From positions 310,001 through 374,000 of the forward strand of contig JAEUKT010000001.1 in assembly GCA_016794125.1 (NCBI GenBank): DNA of 64,000 bases, written 5' to 3'. Below, piece by piece: positions 10,823 through 23,118 of the stretch. The stretch's first letter is position 1, and every line of letters starts with the position of its first letter. Both the position numbers and the translations under genes were made by a program. Source of the DNA: Alphaproteobacteria bacterium (lineage in GTDB: Bacteria; Pseudomonadota; Alphaproteobacteria; Micavibrionales; UBA2020). A model generated the notes under the pieces. That model had not been told where the DNA came from and searched no databases. It was given only the letters and a program-made list of their open reading frames with translations.

Positions 10823-11536
10823 TTACTTCCCGCCCGACCGCGCTTCGCGCACCAGTTCCAGCACATCGACGCTGACGGGCGTGCGGGTGCGCAGGTTGCT
10901 GCGGCGGATATAGGGTTCGGGTTTTGCGGGCTGCATCTTCTCGCGGTTACGGGCGAGCCAGAGGGCGAAGACCATGCATTTCATGTCGCGCAACTGGCCG
11001 CTTTCGGCCTGCGCGATGTAATCTTCGGCCTTCACGACGACGACGCGGATGTCTTCGCCTTCGTTCGTCTTGCCCTGGATGCTGCCGTTCACGACCTTGG
11101 TCATGTCGAGCGTGCCGATGACAAGCGTGATTTTTTCCGAGGTGCCGCCCGAGGATACGTAAGCGCCTTCATGGATGATGCGGGCGGAATTCAGCTGCGC
11201 GCCGGTTTCTTCATAGAATTCGCGGGCCGCCGCCTCCAGCACCGCTTCGCCCGGGTCGATCATGCCGGCGGGCAGCGCGTTGATGAAGGGATAATCGCCG
11301 GCCGACAAAAGGCCGGGATGCATTTCATTGACCAGCAGGACTTCGTCACGTACGGGATCGTAGCCGAGGATCGCGACAGCATGGCCGCGTTCAAACACCA
11401 GCCGCTTGATTTCCATCGAGCCGCCGTTGTGGGTATTCATGTTGATGGTGAGTTCATCGACCTTGAAAAAGCCGTCATAGACACGTTTGCGTTCGGTAAT
11501 TTCGGCCTTCAGTTTCTTCGGCATGCCATCGTCCAT
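10823..11536 (-). CDS. Nudix hydrolase, ADP-ribose pyrophosphatase type
   Basis: A 237-residue cytoplasmic Nudix hydrolase. The box is intact: GMIDPGEAVLEAAAREFYEE followed by TGA. Family members cleave ADP-ribose or other nucleoside diphosphates linked to a moiety X to a nucleotide and phosphate ester, using Mg2+ held by the box glutamates. The ATG at 11536 has AAAGGGG upstream at a workable distance; an ATG four codons later is possible. The C-terminal 40 residues are basic and low in complexity. It is clearly paralogous to both halves of the downstream double-domain gene (shared pattern ERGHAVAILGYDPVRDEVLL), so the locus arose by duplication. Confidence 0.85.
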   Translation of the reverse strand: MDDGMPKKLKAEITERKRVYDGFFKVDELTINMNTHNGGSMEIKRLVFERGHAVAILGYDPVRDEVLLVNEMHPGLLSAGDYPFINALPAGMIDPGEAVLEAAAREFYEETGAQLNSARIIHEGAYVSSGGTSEKITLVIGTLDMTKVVNGSIQGKTNEGEDIRVVVVKAEDYIAQAESGQLRDMKCMVFALWLARNREKMQPAKPEPYIRRSNLRTRTPVSVDVLELVREARSGGK

Positions 11537-11681
11537 GGACGAAAACCCCTTTGACTGGTTGACATCCCATTATTAGCATAACGGGCTGTCAAACGCCATC
11601 GAAAACGGGCGTTCAAATGCCAATTTATTTAATAATATCAATTAGTTGAGTATTGAGTATATCTGTGGCCTTTTGGAGCAT

Positions 11682-11696
11682 AAGGGCTAAGCCCTT
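11682..11696 (-). terminator. Weak hairpin after the histidine kinase gene
   Basis: A perfect 6-bp stem (AAGGGC / GCCCTT, 3-base loop) begins 5 bases past the kinase stop codon. No T-run follows in the direction of transcription, so it is a poor intrinsic terminator, and read-through into the Nudix genes is possible. Between it and the Nudix start the sequence is AT-rich, without a convincing promoter. Confidence 0.3.
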
Positions 11697-11700
11697 GCTT

Positions 11701-14337
<2,637 letters not shown>

Positions 14338-14638
14338 TCGGCAGATATTTCATCCGCTTGGGGGCCAGTTTTGCTGCCGTTCCTCTATATTTATGTATTT
14401 CATTTAAACTTTTATTAAATTTAGTCTCAAATTCTCAAAATATACGCTGATAGCCCCCACGCGCCACTTATTGGCTAATATTGTTGCGCATATATGGTAA
14501 TTTATTGCTTTTAGGGGATTGCCAGAGTCGGATATTTCAATACACTTGTTCCGCAAATAATAAAAAACGGCCTCAGAGGGTGGATAAAAATCAGCATTTG
14601 CGAACAGCAAATAGCTCAAGGCTTTTGGGGCGACTTAA
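14338..14638. other. AT-rich divergent intergenic region between kinase and patatin genes
   Basis: About 300 bp with markedly more A+T than its neighbours; it must carry the promoters for both flanking genes. I found no consensus promoter. A small inverted repeat ATTTGC/GCAAAT with a 5-base loop lies at 14596-14612, about 30 bases before the patatin start. A 71-codon minus-strand frame (14404-14619) is present but has no family resemblance and an AT-rich composition, so I do not call it a gene. Confidence 0.4.
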
Positions 14639-16099
14639 ATGACCGAAAACAAAAAGAAACGTGTCTTCACAGTCCTGTCCATCGACGGCGGCGGCATCCG
14701 CGGCGTTGTGCCTGCCCGCATCCTGCAAGAAATTGAAGAACGCACCGGCAAGCCCATCGCAGAATTGTTCGACATGGTCGGCGGCACATCGACCGGCGCG
14801 ATTTTAGGCGCAGGCCTTGTCGTGCCCGACGACCAGAACCCGACCAAGCCGAAACATTCCGCGCAGGAACTGAAAAATTTCTATTACACTTTCGGCCCGA
14901 AAATTTTCCCGGAGCTGCGCTTCAAGAGTATCCGCAAGCTCTCATCCTCCGCCCTGTACGACCCCAAGCCGCTGGAAGATGCGCTGAAGGAAAAGCTGGG
15001 CGACTGCAAGATGAAGGATTCCCTGACCCACCTGCTGATCCCGGCGACCGACATCAAGAATTTCCGCCCGGTCTGGATCTCGCATATCAAGGGCCAAAAA
15101 GACAAATCACCGGAAGGCTGGTCGAGCATGCTGATGCGCGATGCCGTCCGCGCATCCACCACCGCCCCCACCTATTTCCCGTCGAAATACTATTCGACCA
15201 CGCCGAACGAAGACATGCCCAACGTCACGCACCGCCACGCGCTGATCGACGGCGGTTTCTTCGCCGGAAATTCCATGCGCCGCCTGATGACGCAGGCGCG
15301 CAAGCTCGCCCCGCCCGATGCGGAAATCGTGGTCGTGCACCTTGGCACCGGCAACGTCGAAAATTCGCTGTCGCCCGAGGAATTCAACAAGCTGGGCCCC
15401 ATCGGCATGATTTCCAAATCGAACGGCAACCTGTTGCTGTCGCTGGTCATCAACATGTCGCTGATGGATGTGGCGAACGACATCCGCGATGAAATCGGCG
15501 ACCGCTTCATCAGCTTTGACGGCATCATCAACGGCGAGGCCGACCCCGCCGCGCCCACATCGACGATGGACGATGCCAGCCTGAAGAACCTCAAGGCGCT
15601 CGAAAAATTCGCCGAAAAGATCATCAAGGACAACGATGCCGAAATGGACCGCCTCTGCGACATCCTGAAGCACCGCGTGTTTGCGGAGGAATACCACCAG
15701 GAAAGCCGGAACGCGCTGCAGAAACTCTCGGCCGTTCTGGAAGACGCCAAGACCGTCAAGACGCTGACCAAGACCTACAAAAAGATTTTGGGATATGCGA
15801 GCGACATCGTGACCGACACGCCGGAGCCGGGGGATGCGGAGCTGAAAACGCTCGCGCAATCTCTGACCGAACAGCACAAGCACGACCTCGACCGTATCTA
15901 TCATGTGGTTCAGGACAAGTTGGAGGGGCAGAACAAGATCCTCAACAGCATCAAGGAAGCGGGCGACGACCTGACCAAGTTCGTCAAAAAGCTCGGATCC
16001 CCCTTCCGCCCCCTGCCGCCGTCGCCCGATAACGACAACAGCGAAGGCAATGCGCAGCCGTGGAAGCACCGCGCAGGCGACAAGCCGAAGCAGCCTTAA
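14639..16099 (+). CDS. Patatin-like phospholipase with long C-terminal extension
   Basis: A 486-residue PNPLA-family lipid acyl hydrolase. Oxyanion loop DGGGIRG (16-22), nucleophile Ser51 in the elbow GGTSTG, and the dyad Asp204 in LIDGGFFAGN are all present, so it should be active on phospholipid or another acyl ester. The catalytic domain ends near residue 310. The remainder is charged and helical (for example LCDILKHRVFAEEYHQESRN), ending in a Pro/Asp-rich tail, and has no domain I know. There is no signal peptide. A TGGGG ribosome site precedes the ATG. No cyclic nucleotide synthase or other defence gene adjoins it, so a CBASS effector role is not supported. Confidence 0.85.
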   Translation: MTENKKKRVFTVLSIDGGGIRGVVPARILQEIEERTGKPIAELFDMVGGTSTGAILGAGLVVPDDQNPTKPKHSAQELKNFYYTFGPKIFPELRFKSIRKLSSSALYDPKPLEDALKEKLGDCKMKDSLTHLLIPATDIKNFRPVWISHIKGQKDKSPEGWSSMLMRDAVRASTTAPTYFPSKYYSTTPNEDMPNVTHRHALIDGGFFAGNSMRRLMTQARKLAPPDAEIVVVHLGTGNVENSLSPEEFNKLGPIGMISKSNGNLLLSLVINMSLMDVANDIRDEIGDRFISFDGIINGEADPAAPTSTMDDASLKNLKALEKFAEKIIKDNDAEMDRLCDILKHRVFAEEYHQESRNALQKLSAVLEDAKTVKTLTKTYKKILGYASDIVTDTPEPGDAELKTLAQSLTEQHKHDLDRIYHVVQDKLEGQNKILNSIKEAGDDLTKFVKKLGSPFRPLPPSPDNDNSEGNAQPWKHRAGDKPKQP

Positions 16100-16143
16100 A
16101 AGCGGTTTTGACCCGCACATCGCAGGCATGATATATAATCATC

Positions 16144-17241
16144 ATGTCTTCGTTCCGCGACGCCATTTCCAAACATAAAGGCAAAATCCGCCTCTCCGTC
16201 CGCATCACGGTATCGGCGCTGGCGGCCTTTGCGGTCAACACATGGCTGCAGCTGCCGCAGGGGTACTGGATCGCCTTTACCGCGATACTTGTCGTTCAGG
16301 CGAGTGTCGGCGGCTCGGTCAAGGCGGTGGTGGAGCGGATGATGGGCACGTTTGCGGGTGCCGCCTATGGCGCGTTCATCGCATCCGTCTGGATGCATCT
16401 GCCGCACGAATATTATTTCGGCGCGATTATCGCGGGTATTGCGCCCATTTCTTTCGTCGCCGCTCTCTATCCCAGCTTCCGCATCGCGCCCATTACGGTC
16501 GCCATCGTGCTGTTCAGCGATACCGCGCATAACATGAGCCCGCTGGTCTATGCCGAACACCGCGTGATGGAAATCGGTGTCGGCTGCCTGATCGGGCTTG
16601 TGGTGTCGCTTACGGTGCTGCCGTCGCGTGCGCACCGCGTGCTGGCGGTTACGGCATCGACCGTGCTGGGCACCTATGCCGATCTTTTGACCAAGCTTTT
16701 GGATGTGGCGGCGGGCAAGCTGGATTACACAGAAGTCGAAAAACAGCATGCCGATATCCGCGCTGCCATCGGCCGCATGGAGCTGGTGGGCGAAGACGCG
16801 ACGCGGGAGCGCAAAAGCCGCCTGACCGACGAGCCCGACCCAGACCCCATTTTGCGCATGATCCGCCGGTTACGCTTCGACCTTGTCATGATCGGCCGCG
16901 CCGTGATGCACCCGATGCCGCCTGCGGTAATGCAGGCGCTGACCCCGCCGCTGTCGGCGGTGGCGACTGAATCATCAGCGCTGCTGCGCATGGCGGCGGA
17001 TACGCTCTCCGGCAAGCCGGAGATTAAGGTGCCGGAAAGCCTTGAAGTGGCCTATGGCGCGTTCGGCGCGGCGATGACGGAACTGCACCGCACCCATGCC
17101 CTCGCCCCGCTGACTGAAGGCGAAACCGGCCGCGTGTTCACGCTCAGTTTTTCGCTGGAACAACTGCACCAGAACCTGCGCGACCTGGTCGCGCGCGCCA
17201 ATGAATTCGGCGGCGAAGATGATTCTGTGACGACAGGCTGA
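16144..17241 (+). CDS. FUSC-family inner membrane protein (aromatic acid exporter-like)
   Basis: A 365-residue protein. Residues about 18-165 hold five to six membrane helices, with the FUSC/ArAE signature LQLPQGYWIAFTAILVVQAS and GSVKAVVERMMGTFAGAAYG. The C-terminal 200 residues are soluble and helical, starting with AVTASTVLGTYADLL. Family members export aromatic carboxylates or fusaric acid, or have unknown cargo. It is about half the length of the two-unit YccS/AaeB proteins, so it would need to oligomerise. It sits 44 bp after the patatin gene on the same strand, possibly co-transcribed. Confidence 0.8.
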   Translation: MSSFRDAISKHKGKIRLSVRITVSALAAFAVNTWLQLPQGYWIAFTAILVVQASVGGSVKAVVERMMGTFAGAAYGAFIASVWMHLPHEYYFGAIIAGIAPISFVAALYPSFRIAPITVAIVLFSDTAHNMSPLVYAEHRVMEIGVGCLIGLVVSLTVLPSRAHRVLAVTASTVLGTYADLLTKLLDVAAGKLDYTEVEKQHADIRAAIGRMELVGEDATRERKSRLTDEPDPDPILRMIRRLRFDLVMIGRAVMHPMPPAVMQALTPPLSAVATESSALLRMAADTLSGKPEIKVPESLEVAYGAFGAAMTELHRTHALAPLTEGETGRVFTLSFSLEQLHQNLRDLVARANEFGGEDDSVTTG

Positions 17242-17270
17242 TTTCCCGGAGCTGGATGCGGCAGCAGGAA

Positions 17271-17696
17271 TCACAAAGTTTTGCGCTGAAAACGCGCCGT
17301 CTGCGGGGCACTAATCTTTCCTTGCACCCCTTCTGCCATGACGCTGGCCACTTGGCTGGCGCGTTCGGCATCTGTCATTTGCGGAGCCTGCGCCACGACA
17401 GGCGGCACATCATCGGGCGGCAGGATGCCGATATTCAAGCGCGGACGCGGGTGCCTGAAGTTCTTGACCAGATCGTTCTCGGGAAATTTCTGGGCTGTCA
17501 GGGCATGGCCTAACTCATGCATGAAAACCATGCTGTCGATGGTCTTCTTGTTTTCGGGATCACCAATGATGTTCCTGTTTATCTTTTCGAGATCAAGCTC
17601 GAGGCGGGATAGATTCAGGTTATTTTCTTTATTGGCAATTTTAGCGTCGTACGCTGCAGAGAGCGCTCCGGCCAGATAATTGAATGAATCTTTCAC
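17271..17696 (-). CDS. Small protein with HELGHA zinc-peptidase-like motif
   Basis: A 141-residue protein. The central segment MVFMHELGHALTAQKF carries a HExxH-type motif (HELGH) of the kind used as zinc ligands and catalytic Glu in metallopeptidases. Before it is a helix (LSRLELDLEKINRNIIG), and after it a Pro-rich stretch (PRPRLNIGILPPDDVPPVV). No clear third zinc ligand is obvious and the protein is short for a peptidase, so activity is unproven. The start is GTG with GGGGTGG upstream. A consensus sigma-70 promoter lies about 40 bp before it. It converges with the FUSC gene, 29 bp apart. Confidence 0.6.
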   Translation of the reverse strand: MKDSFNYLAGALSAAYDAKIANKENNLNLSRLELDLEKINRNIIGDPENKKTIDSMVFMHELGHALTAQKFPENDLVKNFRHPRPRLNIGILPPDDVPPVVAQAPQMTDAERASQVASVMAEGVQGKISAPQTARFQRKTL

Positions 17697-17735
17697 GCTT
17701 CACCACCCCGCAGCATCATTCGCAGCATAGTGAAT

Positions 17736-17764
17736 ATTATATCCAATAGCAATATTTATGTCAA
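17736..17764 (-). promoter_or_regulatory. Consensus sigma-70 promoter for the HELGH gene
   Basis: On the minus strand the sequence reads TTGACA, 17 bases, TATAAT: both hexamers identical to consensus with the optimal spacer. Transcription would start near 17729, about 30 bases before the GTG of the HELGH gene. The region is AT-rich relative to its neighbours. Confidence 0.8.
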
Positions 17765-17791
17765 ACAAACAGGCAGAAAAACCTTTATCTA

Positions 17792-18145
17792 TCAAGGCTT
17801 AGGGATGCGCGGCGGGCTGGCGGCGGGCGGGTTGCGCTTTTCCGATATGACGGTGGTTTCGTTCGCTTTCGCTTCCCATGTCACGTGGAAATCCCAGTTG
17901 GGGTCGAATTCCAGCTTGATGAGTTTTAGCGCCTTGGCGGCATCGTGCGGCGGGATGCTGGCGGGCACGGTGATCTGCTGCTGGTCGCAAGGTTTCTCGC
18001 TGCAGCGCAGATCGACCTGCTTCGCCAACTCCTCATACGCCGCCTTCTGGTCGGACGTCATGGTGGATTTCATGAACTGGATGCGCAACAGGCGGAGAAA
18101 TGCAGGTTCGGTGAAGCCCCGCCGGAAATTGTTGAACATGCTCAT
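17792..18145 (-). CDS. Small uncharacterised protein
   Basis: A 117-residue soluble protein of unknown family. The N-terminus is basic (MSMFNNFRRGFTEPAFLRLL), the middle has two cysteines in DLRCSEKPCDQQQ, and the C-terminus is Pro/Lys-rich (NPPAASPPRIPKP). It lies 16 bp downstream of the aminotransferase stop on the same strand, so it is likely the last gene of that transcript. No signal peptide or membrane segment is evident. Confidence 0.55.
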   Translation of the reverse strand: MSMFNNFRRGFTEPAFLRLLRIQFMKSTMTSDQKAAYEELAKQVDLRCSEKPCDQQQITVPASIPPHDAAKALKLIKLEFDPNWDFHVTWEAKANETTVISEKRNPPAASPPRIPKP

Positions 18146-18161
18146 GATCCAATCCCTTTCG

Positions 18162-20512
<2,351 letters not shown>

Positions 20513-20606
20513 TTTTGATGACCTTCTCGAAAACACCAGCAAATTAGCATTTTTGGCCAAGGCAGGACAGAAAGAATCTCAGTCTTTTCATGAATTTCCG
20601 GTCAAC

Positions 20607-20635
20607 TTGACCCCCTTCATGTTTTAACATAAAAT
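20607..20635 (+). promoter_or_regulatory. Probable sigma-70 promoter
   Basis: TTGACC, 17 bases, TAAAAT: five of six matches in each box with optimal spacing. It points toward the small gene beginning at 20689, with about 45 bases of leader. Confidence 0.5.
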
Positions 20636-20688
20636 GGTATCAGATAAGGGCTTCGGGCATGCTGCACAGCAACATCCATGGTGCTTAA

Positions 20689-21129
20689 ATGGCAAAAGAT
20701 ATCAAAGATTTATCGCTCCCCCTCAACAAGGTCATCGAGCTTGGCCAAGTGGATCGCTGGCTGCGCGGGATCGCCGATATCGTGCCGCAGCCGACCGACC
20801 ACAGCGACGATGTGATGCAGGAACGTGAATTGCACGCCTCGTTGCCGGGTGTGACCGTCGCCGTTCTCGACAGTAACGCACATATCCTGGCTTTAGCGGA
20901 AACGAGCCTGATCGATCAATCCGACATCACGCGCATGAAGGGTTTTCAGCAATTGATCCAATCCGCATCGCGCAGCAATGTACGTGTCGATATTGAAAGC
21001 GTGGGCGGCGCCGCACTGGAAGTGAATTTTGAACCGGACGAGCCGTTTTCACGCAGCCAGGTGTTCGGCGCGACCTACGCCAACGTCATTCCCGCCGTGA
21101 TCGGCGCGAAATCAAGACTTACGAAATAG
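20689..21129 (+). CDS. Uncharacterised cytoplasmic protein
   Basis: A 146-residue protein without recognised domain. It begins MAKDIKDLSLPLNKVIELGQ and contains a patch resembling a sensor-like alpha/beta fold (GVTVAVLDSNAHILALAET, then SNVRVDIESVGGAALEVNF). The ribosome site is weak. Its last 11 bases overlap the end of the convergent HxlR gene. A PAS- or GAF-like fold is conceivable from the strand pattern, but I cannot show it. Expression from the upstream TTGACC/TAAAAT promoter seems likely. Confidence 0.55.
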   Translation: MAKDIKDLSLPLNKVIELGQVDRWLRGIADIVPQPTDHSDDVMQERELHASLPGVTVAVLDSNAHILALAETSLIDQSDITRMKGFQQLIQSASRSNVRVDIESVGGAALEVNFEPDEPFSRSQVFGATYANVIPAVIGAKSRLTK

Positions 21130-21517
21130 GCGGCTTTTTCGCATCGAACGCGGCACGCGCCTTCTGGATTTCCGGCCAGTTGCCCTCCACCCATTCCAGC
21201 ATCGCCTTCACAGGCACCAGCAGCCCTTTGCCAAGCGGCGTTAATTCATATTCCACACGTGGCGGTACTTCGGGGAAGAAGTGACGCTCGACCGCGCCGT
21301 CGCGCTCCAGATTGCGGAGCGTGGTGGTCAGCATCCGTTGTGAAATGCCATCAATCGCACGCATGAGTTCGGAGAAACGCATCCGCGGACCCTCGGCATG
21401 GGCGAGGTTGAAAATGACCAAAATCGACCATTTATCGCCCACACGGGTCAGCATTTCCCGCAGCGGACATTTTTCCCCGCCAGCATTTTTAATCGCTTCT
21501 TTACATGTCTCGGTCAT
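21119..21517 (-). CDS. HxlR-family transcriptional regulator
   Basis: A 132-residue winged-helix regulator. Hallmarks: CPLREMLTRVGDKWSILVIF near the start, RFSELMRAIDGISQRMLTTT as recognition helix, LRNLERDGAVERHFF and the wing PRVEYELTPLGKGLL. Cys5 sits where redox-sensing HxlR proteins such as YodB keep a conserved N-terminal cysteine, and Cys17 is the family cysteine before PLR. It is divergent from an azoreductase gene with 103 bp between them, the classic layout of a quinone or diamide responsive repressor controlling its neighbour. Regulation of azoR is inferred. Confidence 0.9.
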   Translation of the reverse strand: MTETCKEAIKNAGGEKCPLREMLTRVGDKWSILVIFNLAHAEGPRMRFSELMRAIDGISQRMLTTTLRNLERDGAVERHFFPEVPPRVEYELTPLGKGLLVPVKAMLEWVEGNWPEIQKARAAFDAKKPPIS

Positions 21518-21519
21518 TG

Positions 21520-21535
21520 GTTACCTCGAAGTAAC
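21520..21535. promoter_or_regulatory. Candidate HxlR operator
   Basis: Inverted repeat GTTAC-CTCGAA-GTAAC, starting 3 bases upstream of the hxlR start codon, a place suited to autorepression. A partial second copy (GTATTAAATAGTAAC, 21590-21604) lies about 20 bases before the azoreductase ATG. Binding is inferred from symmetry and position only. Confidence 0.45.
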
Positions 21536-21620
21536 TAACTGATTTAATTGTGCCTTCTTTTTTTATACCCAAGCGAATTATATCATCAAGTATTAAATAG
21601 TAACCACAAGGAAAAAGACC

Positions 21621-22244
21621 ATGCCTAAAAACATACTCGTGATCAACAGCAGCCCGAACGGCGCGAATTCCCTGTCCCGCAAAGTCACAGCCGAAACGGT
21701 GGCGCAACTACAGGCAAAATACCCGGGCAGCACGGTAAAGACCCGCGACCTCGACAAAAGCCCCCTGCCCCATTTGACCGGAGAGGTGGTGGCCGCTTTT
21801 TTCACGCCGCCCGACAGCCGCAGCGCGGCGCTGGCCGAAGCCGTCCGCCTTTCCGACAAGATCACCGATGAACTGCTCGCAGCAGATATCATCGTCATCG
21901 GCGCGCCGATGTGGAACTTCAACGTGCCCTCCGTGCTGAAGGCATGGATCGATCATATCGTGCGCGCAGGCCGCACCTTTTCCTTCTCCCCGACAGGCTA
22001 TGAAGGGCTGGTGAAGGGTAAAACAGCCTATCTGGCGCTGTCGCGCGGCGGCAAATACGCCGAAGCGCCGTACAAGCAGATGGAATTCCATGAAACCTAT
22101 CTGCGCAGCGTGCTGGGCTTTATCGGCATCACCGATGTGCATGCGATTATCGCCGAAGGTGCGTCGATGGGGCCGGACGGACCGAAAAACGCGATTGCCT
22201 CCGCCGAACAGCAGCTTGCGGCGGCGATTCAAAAAGCGGCATAA
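21621..22244 (+). CDS. azoR: FMN-dependent NADH-azoreductase
   Basis: A 207-residue flavodoxin-fold enzyme of the AzoR family that reduces azo bonds and quinones with NADH and FMN, protecting against electrophilic quinones. Motifs: FMN phosphate loop INSSPNGANSLSRKV, APMWNFNVPSVLKAWIDH, RAGRTFSFSPTGYEGL and the loop ALSRGGKY. Length is close to E. coli AzoR (201). An AAGGAAA ribosome site precedes the ATG. The dioxygenase gene follows 21 bases later, so both should be induced together by whatever releases the divergent HxlR regulator. Confidence 0.92.
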   Translation: MPKNILVINSSPNGANSLSRKVTAETVAQLQAKYPGSTVKTRDLDKSPLPHLTGEVVAAFFTPPDSRSAALAEAVRLSDKITDELLAADIIVIGAPMWNFNVPSVLKAWIDHIVRAGRTFSFSPTGYEGLVKGKTAYLALSRGGKYAEAPYKQMEFHETYLRSVLGFIGITDVHAIIAEGASMGPDGPKNAIASAEQQLAAAIQKAA

Positions 22245-22265
22245 TCACGGCCAGAGGAAAAAACA

Positions 22266-23072
22266 ATGACAACGGCGAGCGCAAAACAACCCGCGATCTT
22301 TATCCCGCATGGCGGCGGCCCGTGTTTCTTCATGGACTGGAACCCGCCCGATACGTGGAAGAAGATGGAGGCATATCTTGCCTCCCTCGCCGCTTCATTG
22401 CCGGCGAAACCCAAGGCCATGATCGTGATTTCGGCGCATTGGGAAGAAAAGGAATTCACCGTTTCGACCAATCCGAAACCGGAAATGATTTACGACTATC
22501 ACGGCTTCCCCGAACATACTTTTGAAATCGAATGGAATGCGCCGCATGATGCCGCGCTGGCGCAGAAAGTGATCGGCCTCGTCAAGACTGCGGGCATTCC
22601 GGTACGCGAGGATAAAACCCGCGGATACGACCACGGCGTTTTCATTCCGCTGAAGGTTGCCTTTCCCGATGCGGATATTCCGGTTGTCGTCGTGTCAATG
22701 AAGCATGACCTTGACCCCGCCGAGCATATCGCGCTTGGCCGCGCGCTTGCACCGTTGCGCGACGAAAACGTGCTGATTATCGGCAGCGGCATGAGTTACC
22801 ACAACCTGCGCCAGTTTTTCGGCGGGCGTGAAAACGGCGATGCGGCGGCCTTCGATAACTGGCTGACCGCCGCCAGCACAGCCGCAGCGGATAGCCGCAA
22901 CGAGCAGCTGGAAAACTGGGAAGCCGCCCCCGCCGCCCGCAGCTGCCACCCGCGTGAAGAACACCTGCTGCCGCTGATGGTCACGGCGGGTGCTGCCGGC
23001 AGCGACATCGGTCGCCATGATTACGGCGACAAAGTCATGGGGCTTTCGGTATCGGCCTATCGTTTTGGCTGA
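22266..23072 (+). CDS. Class III extradiol ring-cleavage dioxygenase (DODA/YgiD family)
   Basis: A 268-residue LigB-type dioxygenase. Likely metal ligands are in PHGGGPCFF near the start, SAHWEE in the first third and YDHGVFIPL in the middle; GSGMSYHNL and SCHPREEHLLPL also match the family. YgiD-type enzymes open catechol rings such as DOPA with O2 and a non-haem metal (Zn or Fe). An AGAGGA ribosome site precedes the ATG, 21 bases after azoR, so the pair forms an operon. Together they would reduce quinones to catechols and cleave the catechols; this coupling is inference. Confidence 0.88.
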   Translation: MTTASAKQPAIFIPHGGGPCFFMDWNPPDTWKKMEAYLASLAASLPAKPKAMIVISAHWEEKEFTVSTNPKPEMIYDYHGFPEHTFEIEWNAPHDAALAQKVIGLVKTAGIPVREDKTRGYDHGVFIPLKVAFPDADIPVVVVSMKHDLDPAEHIALGRALAPLRDENVLIIGSGMSYHNLRQFFGGRENGDAAAFDNWLTAASTAAADSRNEQLENWEAAPAARSCHPREEHLLPLMVTAGAAGSDIGRHDYGDKVMGLSVSAYRFG

Positions 23073-23118
23073 TGGGCGCCGCGTGCGGCAACAGGCACGT
23101 AAAAACCACCTGTAACGC

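Noticed and set aside
14404-14619. 71-codon minus-strand frame in the kinase-patatin gap
   Set aside because: AT-rich, no family likeness and overlapping the only space for two divergent promoters.
14639-16099. Patatin gene as a CBASS or other defence effector
   Set aside because: No cyclic nucleotide synthase, E1/E2 or HORMA gene is nearby; the neighbours are a sensor kinase and a FUSC transporter.
23078-23089. GCCGC-GT-GCGGC inverted repeat after the dioxygenase gene as terminator
   Set aside because: The two-base loop and lack of a T-run make it unlikely to act as one.
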